Source: Sequoia sempervirens
Lineage: Eukaryota > Streptophyta > Pinopsida > Cupressales > Cupressaceae
Reading direction: 5' to 3'
Length of the DNA stretch: 64,000 nt
Assembly: GCA_007258455.2 (NCBI GenBank)
Contig: VDFB02254926.1
Span: forward strand, 62,001-126,000
Shown here in pieces: positions 11,038 through 23,990 of this stretch (position 1 is the stretch's first letter; each line of letters begins with the position of its first letter). A program made the translations under genes and the position numbers. The notes beneath the pieces were generated by a model. The model was not told where the DNA came from, searched no databases, and was given only the letters and a program-made list of their open reading frames with translations.

Positions 11038-12543
11038 TGTATAAACACTTTTTTATTTTTCCCCATTCTTTATACTGATATACATTCATGGGCTCCTTTT
11101 TGATAGCCTTGTGGATATTGTACTTATCGTCGATGTACATACAAGCATTCAAATTTTGTACCATGACACACATTTTTTTGATATATATATATGATATGGA
11201 TATAGATGATTTATGCTATGATGTGTTGACTTTGTTTCATGTATGAATGATGTGATATGGAGGCTTATATATGATCATTTATGGATGCATTTTATTTTAT
11301 GCCTATGTGATATTTGATAATCATGATATAGATGGATGCAATGTTACATTCTTTTTCATTATCATTTCACAATATGATATGGATGCAAATGAATGCATTT
11401 CTTTTTGTATATTTTTTATGCATGTTTTATGATGATGTATGCATATGGATGTATGGATGAAAATTCTTATGATATGAAACAATTTAAGGTTCTTAGAATA
11501 ATAGATCTATATTATTCCTCACAATTCAAATGATAAAACAAAATGTATGATGTGAAATGCAAATGATTATGATGTATGATTATGTTGATGGATGCGATGA
11601 TTATGATATGATTATGAGATCTATGTATGATGATGGTTTGTGGATGCAGGGTAGATGAATTGATGCCTTTTTTGTGTGTCATGATACCAAGTTAGCGCGG
11701 AGAGAAGATAGAAGAATAAAGTGTGAATAACCATTGCTGATGATGATTGCTTCAAAAGATCCAACCAGTCCTTGATCCATCGAGACTTTATTGGAGATGG
11801 TTACAAGAGATGTAAAAGAATGTAGGATGAAATGTAGGATGGGTGCTCACACTTTGGCATTGTGATTTTCTATCGTTCCTTATTATTTGATATAACACAT
11901 AGATATGATGCATCAAGGTATGGATAACCAGGACAACGTTGTATCTAGTGTAATGGACTTTGACTCGACAAATAGATAGGATAGTTCTTGTTCACATCTT
12001 GACATATAGAAACATTGCTGGACTGTAAGTTAGAAGCTTAGAACATGTTGGAACAAAGCATACGCAATAGTCAACAACATACTTGAAATGACCTTTCTAC
12101 ACACAACTAAGCAAGTATGTGCCAAGATTATTTTACAAGAGTATCCACAAGAAGAACAAATGAAAGATAATGATTGATGCCCCATTCATTTCTCTCTAAA
12201 TAATTTTAGATAGACATCATCGAGATGTAATTGAAATTGGTCATTGAGATAAATCATAAGAAAAGATCAAAGATAAATAATCAATGTTATGTATAGCTCC
12301 TACCTAGTTTAAGTTTAGCTAAGGTGATATCTGATACTGATGTCCATCGTAGGAAGGATACATCCTAGGACATGTTGATCAGAGGATTTTTTGATGTTGG
12401 GATGATGATGTTATCATGAGCCATTACCATAAACTTCACTAACACATTTACCTATGATTTGGAATTTTTTAGTTCGCACTTTACAACTTGATATGTTTGT
12501 TTTCTACTTGTTTTGCCAAAGGGTGAAGGGGAAGATTGTTTAT
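11038..12543 (-). other. B 3' untranslated region, distal part
   Basis: No gene is seen. The right half (about 11740-12543), read on the minus strand, aligns with D 57790-58620. Shared blocks are TGATTTATCTCA, CTCGATGATGTC, TTTAGAGAGA and GTCAAAGTCCAT. The left half (11170-11650) is an AT-rich run of ATGATATGGATG-like units. The right end is the TTTAT target duplication (12539-12543) of solo LTR I. Confidence 0.65.
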
Positions 12544-15500
12544 TGTTGTGCATGTTTTGCACACACACCCCACTGAAGGAAGGGACCCCCTCTTTTGCTC
12601 AGGGAAGGTTGTTTTGACCTCATCTCATTTTACGTGTCTCTGTTTCCATGCCCAAGTTGGCCCTAAGCCTAAGAATGATTAATTTTGTATTGGCCAAGAT
12701 CACCTAGCCAAATTTTGCTAAGTCATTTTCCCCTTTGCAGGTTGGGTCCTAGAGTCTTCCCTTCACTTTTCACCCAACATTCGTTGACCCTTGGTGGACT
12801 CGCATCCATGGATTTCCCTCGGCCATTCGTCGTTGTGCCATGTTGTTAGTCTACGACCTTGCCCCGACGTCCGCCTGAGGTGCGGATCTCACACTCATGT
12901 TTGCTATTGCATCGCTCATGCTCTGTGGACCCTCCCTCACAGGTCGCTCCAAGTGGGACTCTTTTCCCATTTTTTCATTTTTGCAATAGTCGGTCTTTAA
13001 CATCCACCCACATGGCAGGCTCTGCAGTTGGTCCCTCCATCTTCGTCTTGGCTGCAAAAATAATCGACCCCATTACAAAATTCCTAAATTCTAAAGTTCA
13101 TGGGTCCTCATGCGTAGTTTTCCCCTACCCAGACTCTATGGCCTAACGGCTAAGTGCTCTTACATCCAAGTTCCCCGATAGTTTCATTTTCACAGACTGC
13201 CGTCTGTGAGGGGGCTATCATCCTGACACCATTCACAATGACAATTATTCACTGCCTCCCCGCCCTACTAGCCCTTGACCCACCTGCGTTGTTTTCCTTA
13301 CCATGGGCCTTCGCTTAGGCCATGCCATTTCTCTTGCAACATTCATTAAACAGTTTCCTGGATGCACTTACCCAATGACTGTGATCATTATGGAGTCTAA
13401 CCTCATGTTTGTCGTTTGACATGCTTTTCAGCCACAAAATTCTGTATAGTGGGTTCTGACTACTTTGGTGCAAGCAGGGAATGTCTTGTAGGTTTTTGTC
13501 CATCGTCGATCATTGCACTAAGGGTAGTCCGTTTGCGACATCCTTCTCCCTTTGACCTGATAGCAAACCTTCATGTGGGGCCCAATAGTCATAATATTGT
13601 TGCGATGACTTTATGACAACTCTGTGACTTGACCTAGTCTAGCACGAATCCCTTTTATGCTCAAAGAATCACACTTATCATAGGTGATTTAAGGGAAACA
13701 AAAGTAATTTTTTATTTGAAAGAGATCCGAGGGCAGGATGTGGCTATTTGCAAGTTGAAATTAGCATGGTGCAAATGTTCCTTTGCAGGCTTCCATGACC
13801 TCATGGTCATTTCAAATAGCGTTCATACCATTTCTTTCCACATGCTCCATCCATTGGCCAACTCATCTACAGATCTTGCCTTCCGGGAAGCTCCCACACA
13901 TTATTACCAAGCTTTCGACATCATTAATCTAAACACGAGTTGCCCTCTCCATAGTGGGATCTGTTGTCTCTGTGATAGCCCAAACCAACGTCCTCGTTGC
14001 TCCACTCTTGAGGCTTTCTTGGTGTGAAGGGGTGCTTGGCTATGAGTTTCTTCTTGAGTACCATCTATCATTCAAATGAAGGGTCAACCAACATTACCAT
14101 TTTATGTTGTTGGGGTTGTTCCCATTGAACAAACGGTGAATGACACGTCATGGCATGCAAAGTAGTAAAAGCATATCTGAAGGGGTGTGAGGAATATAAA
14201 TTTTATTGATGACAACATAGAGCAACATATACTTCCTACAAGTTTAAAAGCCAAAATCTTTGAAAGGAGCGATGGGTAATGCAATTTAATGAGTAATGGT
14301 GACACTTAAGGTAGTACCACTCATCGATGAACGATCACCACATTCTGTTGAATGAAAGATCATATGAAGGAAGCTCATGGGTGTGCTTGTTAGCATATAA
14401 AATCACTTGGTAAGGTCTGCATCCATTGAAATTAAGGGGTCAGGGAATTGTTAATAGGGAAAGCACTAAGTCTAAACAATTGTAGACTATGTAAAGAAGC
14501 AGGAAGTGATGTTGTGAGAATCTCTGTTATGGTTTATACTTTTCAAAACTATGTGTTTTGCAACAATGTGAAGACAAGTTCAATATGAGCCCACAAGGGT
14601 CTAACAAACCATAGGATTGCAACATATTAAAGTTGGGGTGGCAGACGACTTTGACCCTTGTGGGTCTTGAAGGGTCGAATTCTGCATTCTCCCGGACGTC
14701 CTGGGCTACATCGTCTTGAGGCGTCCATGGTCCAGTGGCTTCCCCACCATCCTATACACAGACACCAACTGAAACGGCTTGCCCATTCCCATGAAGATAG
14801 TCATACCACACGAGGGGAGGTTGAATCATGTAAGATCATAGGGTGTTGGTCTTGCGGAATCTTTTATGTGGGCAATTTTCTGCATTTTTCCATTTTGAAT
14901 GGCATCTTCCCATGACCACCTACCACCAATTCCCTAGCGTCTATGCTTATCTCAGAGTCTACCCTCTTGTTCATCGTTGGGTGATGCCATCTGCTCAAGG
15001 ATTTTCCCCACTAGAAGTCCACCCAACCTCACCTGCATTCTCCCAGTGACAGTTCCTCATGTGGGGTTCAACCTTGATGGTGTCGTTTGATGCCACCTCA
15101 TCCTCAACCATCGACGACAGCGTTCACATGACATCTTCCCATATCACTTTCACCTGCGGACTCCCAGTGGAAGCTTTGTATATGGGTCATCCACGTTCTG
15201 CTGCCTCCACCTTGGAATTTGACCATAATTACCCTGCGCTCATGCATAAGGCTCTCTCATCATGCATACAAACATTCTCTCAAAATGGTTGATCATATTA
15301 TTGCGAATGGGGGATCCCTTATTCTACTTTCGAGACTAAGCAGTGAGTTGAACATTCAATTTGATTTGTAAATGATGCCACAAGAATTCTCTCCTCGTGG
15401 TTTATGACCATGCATAGGGATGGAATCTGATCTATTGTGGTGTGGAAGTCATTCAATCCTAATTCTTTTTAGCAATAACTATGCATAATCTCAAAATATT

Positions 15501-17620
15501 ATCACCGAAAGGTGAAGGGGGAAAGTTGGAAATTAAAGGACCTTCATGAAGCGAAGGATTGAATGGCTAGGGTGGATGCTGGTCTCCTATTGACAAATGT
15601 CGATGCTCACCTCTCCACTAAAGCAGCCCTCTATCATGGTCTACCTACATCATGAATGTCCATCCAGCACCGATCACAGGCCAACAATATTGTAGGTGCA
15701 GAATACAAGGAATATAATGGGTATTTGCAAATTGGAATGACTTATTAAAGTAGGTGGCTTTAATAAGGATTGAAATATAAGGAATGAAAGTTTAGAGGTG
15801 TTCATATCGACGTTGTTTGTCAGTTCCACCTAAATTGGGTACTTTGGGCTTTATGATTGAAATAATATGTGATTCAATCGATATTTAAATATGAATTTGA
15901 TTAATGTGATATGTTTTTTTTGTAGGGCTTTACTTATGAAAAGGTATAAAGAGGGCCTTGTTGCAAAGATAATGCTTGGAAAAGCATGGAATTATGCCAA
16001 AGCTCTATCTGTGGAGGACTCACATTCAAATTAAAGTTGTGAAAATGACTTTGAGAATCCACACTGAAATTGTACCCAAGCAAAGAGGTTTAACAATTTA
16101 ATTCAAATTACCCAAAGGGAGATTTGCTCACCCATGAGTGCATACCAAAGAAGGGGCAGCTGATTAGGGATTATCAAGGTAACCGATGTGTGGGCGTTCG
16201 TCCTCAAGGACCTATCAAATAGATGATGAAGAAGGATATTATTGTAAATAGAAGTCCAAAGATACCAAGGCAAAGAATCTACTTGCTCGTGAATGTATGC
16301 CAATGGAAGAAAAAAATCCGTAAGAGTGAGGACTCAAACAACTTGTGTCAAAGGGGCTAGAACTAAGAAAAAAAAAGTTTTTCACCAAAATTTGAATTGA
16401 AAGGAACTATTTTGCATCTTATCAAACAATCATGATCCGTCCAAGGCTATCTCGTCAAGTCATGGACAATTAATCTATTTCACAACCCGCAAGCGGGATG
16501 CACTCAATGGGCTTAGAAATGTTGCAAATCCATCAAGGGAGGAGGGGAAACCTTCAGGTAGTTTTAGCTACAATGAAAAGGGAAATCTGCTAAATGACAA
16601 ACTGCTACAACACCTGGGCACTATTGGACAAAATAAGAATGAGGAAAAAAGATGTATTTTAAATTGTTGAATATTGTGGGGTAGGTGAAACCCTAGTGTA
16701 AAGAAAATTTGAGCCACACAATGTAATTCAATCCTATCCATTCATTTGGGATTTGGAAAACTATAAATAGCGGTCTCCCCCTCATTTGTAAATGGTTGGA
16801 GAGTTGATGTAAAAACATTTTGCAGCAATAGAAAGCAAAATTGCATGATCTATGGGTGTTCCTTTTGAGTTTTCTCATTATGTGTGCAAGGTTTTACTTC
16901 CCTTTTAGTTTAGTTGTTAGTTTCTTGAATGGAAGTGATGATGGTGTTTGCTGTTATGGTATCTCATGAAATTTCAACCCATACTTTTAGCACTTGTTGA
17001 TGACAAACTGCTGTGTAAAGTTATCTTAGGCTTCTTTATTTCAATGTTGCAACTTAGTTCAATTGCATGTTCATGATGCGCATGTGCAATCTGAAAATAT
17101 GTAGTCCTTATAATATTGCACTAGTTTTGTGTAACTGTAGGTTCCTCTTCACCAAGTAGAAACCAGTTTAGGGAGTTTATCTACTATAGCACCCTCCATG
17201 ATCACTATTCATTCATAGTTTTAGATCAAGGAAACCTTCTCTCTTCCCTGCCCTTTTTTTCTTCTTTTTTTAATAAGTAACCTATGCTAAGGTTCATTGC
17301 ACATTGTCAAGCCAAATCTAAAGTTATAATAGGAGTTCAAGACTGTTGTTTAAACCTGTAACAATTGCACACTAACTTCCCGTTCTCAAGAACTCCATTT
17401 CAAGACCCAACTTCCCATGCTTTGTAACTCATCTGTAAGTCTACCTTATGATTCCAACAAATCACATGAATTAACTAAGGTATTACAAGCATTGTCAAGA
17501 CTTGACATTAAAGACCTTGGGATAGTGTTTTGCAATTTGATTGTGGAAGATTGTCTTTCAATAGAGGTGATGCACCTATGCATTACCTATGTTGAGAAGT
17601 GCATAAAAAACACATCAACA
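12544..17620 (+). mobile_element. Solo LTR I (5077 bp) inserted in element B
   Basis: It starts TGTTGTGCATG and ends CACATCAACA, with TTTAT direct repeats on both sides (12539-12543, 17621-17625). The B sequence on the two sides rejoins into an alignment with D's continuous 3' region, so the insertion is well bounded. The first 100 bp match the start of LTR F on its minus strand (TGTTGTGC..., AGGGACCC.CTC). The last 1.06 kb (16560-17620) matches F's end (38175-39260). No PBS, internal region or second LTR is present, so it is a solo LTR. Between 12650 and 16560 only short ORFs occur, none recognisable. A related but ORF-less version of F is the best description. Confidence 0.8.
16762..16769 (+). 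promoter_or_regulatory. TATA box of solo LTR I
   Basis: TATAAATA followed by GCGGTCTCC; LTR F has TATAAATAGGGGGTCTCC at the aligned position on its strand (39059-39066). The shared context suggests a real promoter. Confidence 0.6.
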
Positions 17621-18836
17621 TTTATTATGGGTGAAAGTTTATTGTCGATGAAAGCAAGATGGGATGGATGGATTTTGGATTTTCTGGAATATTTGAATGC
17701 TTTTGGTATTTTGAAATGTTTTGAGGCTATTTTTGGTCTTTTTGGATGTTTATATGAATTTTTAGGATTTTTGGATTTTCTAAGGTTGTTTAGGGTTTTC
17801 TGAATGTTTTGAGGCTTTTTAGGTCTTTTAAACATTTTCTATTGTTTTTGTATTTTCCATTTTCTAAATGTTTTTGTGTTTTCTAAATATTTGGATGTTT
17901 TAAGATTTTGAGATGTTTTGATTTTTTTGGCTTTTCTGAGATGTTTTGGATGTTTTTGGATTTTCTGAGATGTTTTGGATGTTTTTTGATTTTTTGAGAT
18001 GTTTTTAATTTTTGACCAAGAACCTAACCTAAGAGACCTATCCTAAGGGCCTCAGGGGCTTATCAAAGATTAGCCTTGCCTACGTTATACACATAGAGAC
18101 CACGTAGTTCTACCGACTTGACCCATTTACAAGACAAAGATATGAACAGATGAGAGATGACAACTAATTTTAATCGAATGCCAAAGGACTGACCTAGGGT
18201 GTCTCAAGGGCATATCAATGATGTCCTTGCCTACGTTCAAGCTCAGAGATGACGTAGCTCGACAAGAGACATTATTTTTTGGATTTTTGATGTTCAACCT
18301 TTTTAGGTATTTTGGATGTTTTCTAGATGTTTTGGATTTTCACTGTACAGGATATTGCAAATGTTTTTTGATTTTCTGGATAATATTTTATGAATTTTTT
18401 TGGTGTTTTCTAATATGATGTCCCATGTCCTCAATATGTACAAGAACCCGATTGTGACGCATAACAAAATTCCCCCAGTTTGATATGTTAGCCTACTTCA
18501 ATAAAGGCAAGACAAACTTACCTTGGGAATATGCCAAGTAGTGCTAAAGATTTCATGATACCTTACAGTGACAAGCCATGATAAGGACACAAATGGGGGA
18601 TGATGGTGATACAAAGAATGATAGACCAAAAGAGCTAAAGAATAGATGGAGATGCTTTATTTATGCAAGGCGCCTGTTTGCTAGGTTTTCACCAAGGTAC
18701 TTGTCCAAAGCGCCACCAAAGTGGTTTTCACTAGAGGATGAATTTTTTTATTTACTCTTTCAATCCTTTTTCTCATTTTTTTTGGATTTTGATCATTTTT
18801 TATTTTTTTGTATTTTTTGATTTATACCCTTCATGT
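17621..18836 (-). other. B 3' untranslated region, proximal part, with conserved paired modules
   Basis: This non-coding stretch directly follows the integrase stop of B on the minus strand and aligns with D 56779-57800. It holds repeated AAAATCCAAAAACATC-like units (about 17660-18010 and 18270-18420 on this strand). It also holds two copies of a module with an inverted repeat, CTACGT...ACGTAG (18080-18107 and 18231-18257). The same two modules occur in D. Confidence 0.7.
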
Positions 18837-19930
18837 TTAGGCATAAATTTTTTTGAGATGCAAGTTGTTGATTGGCTCCTACAAGGGTTCACCTTTAGGG
18901 GTTGATAGTTAGTATTCTCTTGATCCATAGCTTCTTGTGATGACAAAGGGACCCAACAAGTTAGGCTAAAACTTTCCTTTGTTTTCTTGATCTGGAAAGT
19001 TCTTCTGATTTTGCTTTAAGACAAGATCACCTACCTAGAATGATTGACATTTGATTCTCTTGTTATAGCTCTATTTTAGTTGGTTTTGGTACACTTGTAA
19101 GTGATTAAGGGAATTGAGATGGAATTCATCCATGAATTCTAGCTCATTCAGTCGAGACACTCTATACTCTTCCTCAGTTATTAGATTCTTCAATTGCACT
19201 CACAATGATGGGAGTTCAACCTCAATAGGAAAGATGGATTCTAATCCATAGACCGGGGAGAAAGGGGTTGCACCTGTAGGTGTGCAGATGTTGGTTCAAT
19301 AAGCTCAAAGAGTGGGATTTAGCTACAGATGCCAGTCATGACCAGCTTCATTAACTATTTTCTTTAGGATTTTTAGGATAGTTTTGTTCATTACTTCTGC
19401 TTGGGGATAGTTTGGGGTAGAGAATCGTTGTTGGATATTGAATCTTTGAAACAACTCTTTCACATCCTAATTCTTGAAAGGGGTTCCATTGTCTGAGATG
19501 AGGGTTTTTGGTACAACATAACAAAAAATTAGGTAATTCAAGATAAACTTGGCTATTTACTTCCTCATTATGTAGGTCATAGGAATGGCTTCAACCCACT
19601 TAGTAAAGTACTAAGTGGAAGTTAAGATAAACTTATGGCCGTTGGATGAGGTTGGAGTGATTTTACCTATGAGGTCAAGTCCCCACTATGAAAAAGGCCA
19701 ATGGTGTGATCATCAGTTGCAATTCTTAAGCTGGAGCATGAATCAAATCCCCATGCTGTTGACACTAGATGCATTTCCACACATATTGATGAGATTATTT
19801 TTCCATGGTTGGCCAATAGTACCCCATCCTCAATAGTTTCTTAGCTAATGTCATATTGATAGAATGGGACCCACATATGCCATCATGCATTTCTGTTAAA
19901 GCAGTTAAGGCTTCCTCTTGGTTAAGACAT
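18837..19930 (-). pseudogene. Integrase of element B
   Basis: Retrotransposon integrase read on the minus strand, heavily shifted. The N-terminal zinc-binding part is recognisable (MHDGICGSH ... CIQCQQHG, about 19870-19700), and the glutamate region reads QAEVMNKT in one frame, so the catalytic Glu codon persists. The tail HLKKIYA and stop (18837-18839) match D's HLKKFYT end. Numerous stops and frame changes make it non-functional. It follows the second RNase H domain, the usual order for Tat elements. Confidence 0.75.
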
Positions 19931-20179
19931 CATAGTAATGTCCCTTTGATGCTTCGACAGTGAAGGGTATCACCTTGGATCACGAATCCAGATTCCTTTA
20001 TGATAAAGGTCCTTTTAAGGTTCAGGGTGATGTCTAATGGAAGGGTTCCTCTGTTAAGGTAAGTAAATATGTCATGGTACCTTGGGGATCCAAGACCAAC
20101 AATGACACATGTGAATTTAGATTCAAGGATTTCAAAAGTTGGTACGAGAAGCTATTCTACCAAGAATTCACATTGGAGG

Positions 20180-20600
20180 ATGTTTTTCGGCATGTCTAGT
20201 AGTGATCCAATTGTTGTCATGGCATCTGTTGCTCTATTGTTCATGTGAGGAATCTTCTCAAAAGTTATGTCTATAAAAATATCTTTGAGATTCTCCGCCA
20301 TCTTCTAGTAAGGAGTGAGCTTGTCATCTCTAGTTTGATAGTCGTCATTGACTTGGTTCATAACTAGCTGTGAGTCTCCATAGACTTTCATCTCTTGTAT
20401 CTTCCACTGAACTACTATCCTAAGACTTGTGATCAAGGATTTGTACTCAACAATGTTATTGGTATATTGGAATGACAACTTGCAAGATTTTGGGATGAAA
20501 TCACCTCAGGGGGTGATGAAAAGAATGTTGAATCCTAATCCATGTTGTGTGAATGATCCATCAAAGTACATCTTCCACTGAGTTGTGAGATTAATAAGGA
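20180..20600 (-). pseudogene. Second (archaeal-like) RNase H domain of element B
   Basis: Downstream of the standard RNase H, the frame reads MYFDGSFTQHG, then TNNIVEYKSLI, VYGDSQLVMNQVND, and NNRATDAMTTIGSLL. These are the signature blocks of the additional RNase H found in Tat-lineage elements (D-G-S, E-Y, G-D-S, N-A-D positions). Alterations (EYK for EYE-type, ATDA for AADA) and a stop near 20506 indicate decay. The same domain is better kept in D. Confidence 0.75.
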
Positions 20601-22080
20601 ACACTAATTCGTTAGGAAACTCAGATATCAAAGGGTTCTCATCATAGATGGGTGCATCTACTAGCTGGTCTGTGATCACTTTTCCTTTGATTTCTTTGTG
20701 CTCCACATACTCTATGTCAAACTCTGTCAAGATCATTACCCATTTTTCCATTCATCCTGTGAGGTTGCTTTGGATAATAGATATTTTAATGGATTGATCT
20801 TTTCTATGAGCTTAATTTGGTGTGACAAAATGTAATGCCTAAACTATTTTGAAGCAAAAACTACTGCTAGGCATGCTTTCTCAGTGGGTGAATAGTTCAT
20901 CTCATAGCCTACCAAGGTTTTGATGATGTAGTATATAGCTCTTTCCTTTTTGTTCTCATCATGTTGTGCTAAAAGAGCTCCTAGTGTTGTTGAGATGTAC
21001 ATAATCAGTGGCTTGTTTTGTATTGGAAACATGAGTACTAGAGGTGTTAGTAGATAATCCTTGATTTGCTGGAAAGCTTTATCACATTTGTCATCCCATT
21101 CGTAAATTATCCCTTTATGAAGAAGATACAAAAAGAGATGAATCTTATTTGATAGCTGAGCTATGAACCTTTTGATGGAATGCAACCTTCCTTGTAATCC
21201 TCTCATTCATTTTAATGTTTGTGGTGGTTCCTTGTCTAGGATGGATTTTATCTTTGCTAGATCAATTTCTATCCCTCTTTGTGAAATGATAAAGCCAAGA
21301 ATTTTCCCTGATGTGACTCCAAACAAACACTTTTTTGGATTCAGTCGTTCCTTGTATTCTTCCAGCCTATCAAAGATAGGTCCCAGGACTTGTATGTGCT
21401 CACTTCTCTTGTTTTATTTTTCCAAAATATCGTCCACATAATCTTCAACTTTTTTATGGATCATGTCATAAAAGATGAGGGTCAGTGCTCTTTGATAGGT
21501 AGCTCCTGCATTCTTCAACCCAATGGGCATCACATTCCAGCAATAGGTTCCCCATGAAGAAGTAAAGGTAGTTTTATGTTGATCCTCTTCGATGATTATG
21601 ATTTGATTGTAGCCTGAAAATCCATCCATGCAGAACAAAATTTCCTACCCAGTTGTTAAATCCACAATAAGATAGATGTTAGGAAGAGGGAAATCATCCT
21701 TCGGACATGCCTTGTTCAAATCTCTGAAATCAATACATATTTTGATGCCCCCAGCGGGTTTTGAGACTAGTGCCAGGTTTGAAACCCACTCAGGATAATC
21801 TACCAGTTAGATGAATTCAACATCAAGAAGCTTTTGTAGTTCTAGTTTAACCAAGAGTGTTATCTGAGGGTGCATCTTCCTTAATTTTTTCTTGACTGGT
21901 TTGGCATTGGGATAAACTGCTAAGTGATGTAAAACCACTTTTGGATCAAGGCCTGACATATCTATGTATGAGCTTGCAAAGTTGGCTCTTCTCTCTTTAA
22001 GAAATGCTACAAGGTTTTTTTGTTCTTCGTCTAACAAGCTTTTAGCATAAAAAGTGATCTTAGGTGCTTCTTTTGTTCGC
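20601..22080 (-). pseudogene. Reverse transcriptase and RNase H of element B
   Basis: RT copies the element RNA into DNA and RNase H removes the RNA strand. The RT N-terminal block reads KKKLRKMHPQITLLVKLELQ, then fingers/palm blocks (VSKPAGGIKICIDFRDLNKA, DGFSGYNQI), with the catalytic YVDD at 21429-21440. The connection and RNase H follow (LGALLAQHDENKKERAIYYI, EKACLAVVFASK, about 21206-20840). Several stops break it, but the RT stretch around 21414-21638 is intact and lacks the 16-bp deletion seen in D, so it shows the ancestral form. Confidence 0.85.
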
Positions 22081-22900
22081 ACATTTACTAGAGTAGCTTT
22101 TTCTGCTAGTATTATTGACTTCTCTTGATGCACCACACTAAGGGGGAGATTCAATCCTTCATCCTTGGGTGCCTAATAGAGGTTTTCACCATTGGATGCG
22201 TCCTTTGTTTTTAATATTTTGGGACCAAAGAGTGCCACTAGGTGGTTTTCACTCAAGGATCTGCATGTTAATTGCATTTCATTTATTTTGTGACTAAAGG
22301 ATTCAATCATCTCCCCGTAGTATGCCCTTGTATCTAGCTCTATGTCAAATATTGCTTTGTGATCTTCCCATGATAAGTTGTCACAGAGTCCCATGAATTC
22401 TAAGATCAATTCATCATTTTTGAATAAATCTAGAACTGGTGGTCCTTGTTGGTCTATTTCAATGAGTTGTGGATATACTAGGCATATTTTAGTTGCTTGG
22501 TTATTTGAGATAAAAGATGCTATGGATATCATGAAGAGGGTGATGTTATCAAATAGGTTAGCTATATCAAGGGGAAGGTCATCTAAGGTTGTATCATGTG
22601 ATGTAGGTGACCAAGAGGAAGCCTTAACTCATTTATCAGCAATACCTTTTCCAATAAGTGTGACCTTGCTAGTAGTAAAACCTAAGCCAATATTTTTAAT
22701 CATTTCTTAGGAACAATGGGTTCTAGTAAACCATTATCATTTTGTCCCAGCTTCTCATTCTTGCTATATCCCCAATTCTACATTAGTTGTAGGCCTTTGT
22801 TGTCATCTACCATGAGAAGAGCAAGAACCAGTCGTTCATCTTGATAGAGGAGTTTAGAGATGTCTTTCTCATTGATTTCTTCTTGATTCAAGTCTCCCCA
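22081..22900 (-). pseudogene. Protease-RT linker of element B, with G-patch remnant
   Basis: A family-conserved linker: LVYPQLIEIDQQGPPVLDLF, FMGLCDNLSWEDHKAIF and SLSENHLVALFGP align with D and E. At its N-terminal side (about 22830-22690) a worn G-patch-like piece is present (WGYSKNEKLGQNDNGLLEPI). No enzymatic activity is known for the linker. Alignment with E here is what identifies E fragment 3. Confidence 0.65.
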
Positions 22901-23990
22901 CTTGGTGAAGGTAGTTAGCTGCCATCTTGATTATTTCTAGTTATTTGGTAGCTTCCACAACCATCTTCTTGGATCACTACTTTGACGTCAGGTGTGCTTT
23001 TCACAATTGGAACTTGTGATGCTAAGGTAGAAACTAAGGATGATGTGTCAACAAATGAGCTCGATGATGCAGGTCCTTCATCATTTTTGGGTATTTGTGG
23101 GATCTTATAGAATTTTTCCTCAAGGCTTTTGCAGTAGTAGAAAGGCTCAAGATCTCCATGGATAGTGATTTCTCTCCCTTCAAAAGGAAACTTCACACAC
23201 TGATGATAGGTTGAGGCTACAACATTCAAAGCATGGATCCAAGGTCAAAAAAGTAGTGTGTTATAGGGAAAATCAAGATCAAGTACTTCGATTGTAGTTT
23301 CTGCAATAAGAGGTCCCACTTAGATAGGCAGCGCAATGATTCCTTGTGATACACATTCTTGGTTGTCATATGTTCCGAAGGTGGTACTCTTTGTCTTCTC
23401 AATAGTATCTTCTGAATAGCCTAGATGCTTGATCAACTATAGGGTACAAACGTTCAAACCAAGACTCTTTGGACCTTTTTTTTATGAATGACAACCTCAA
23501 GGTTTAAAGAATGGTTATGAGATGGTTGTGATGGTAGATCTTGCTTAGAAAAGGTAAGAAGATGGCTGGTGATATGCCCTACCATAGCTTGAAACTAATT
23601 GGTATCAATGTTCTCAGGCACAGATGACTCAAACAAGGATTTTTCCAATATTTCCCTATGCACGGGAGATAGCTTTAAGATTTCTAAGATTGATATCTGA
23701 TTGAGGGTCTTTTTAAGCTAGTCTACAAGATTGTACTTGTTGGGATTAGATGTGAGAAAAGTATGTTGTGTCCTAGATTAAGCTTGAGTGGCTCCTTGAA
23801 CAATTATTTTTCCACATTGTGTGGTGACTCCACATTTTGTACTAGCTCCTTTTATGGTGACAACAGTTATAACACTATCATAGGGGGAAACTACATTGGA
23901 ATAGGAATGTTGTACATTGGTGTAATCCTTAGCTTTTCCATTGGTGTTTGCTTTGTTATGATTACGCATAGGGGTCTTGTATATCTTGAG
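22901..23990 (-). pseudogene. Aspartic protease region of element B, active-site motif deleted
   Basis: The retroviral-type protease that cuts the polyprotein. The sequence before and after the active site aligns with D (VITVVTIKGASTKCGVTT; then LNVC..., HQCVKFPFEGREITIHGDLE). At 23455-23465 about 16 bp corresponding to D's VDGGAG codons are missing, removing the catalytic Asp and shifting the frame. Further stops occur (for example near 23440 and 23230). Confidence 0.75.

Noticed and set aside
12522..12543. Purine run GGGTGAAGGGGAAGATTG before TGTTGTGC, first read as a polypurine tract of a + strand element
   Set aside because: It is the reverse complement of B's 3' untranslated sequence, which aligns with D; the real boundary signal is the TTTAT duplication.
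13130..13210. A tRNA-like phrase (GGCCTAACGGCTAAG)
   Set aside because: No cloverleaf pairing, T-arm or acceptor stem could be formed around it.
12791..15292. Several 60-100 codon ORFs in the middle of solo LTR I
   Set aside because: Overlapping ORFs on both strands in C-rich sequence, no recognisable motif, no counterpart found in LTR F.
17417..17803. 128-codon + strand ORF that looked like a captured host exon
   Set aside because: It lies in the TATA-to-end part of solo LTR I and runs past the LTR end into B. The homologous part of LTR F is full of stops in that frame.
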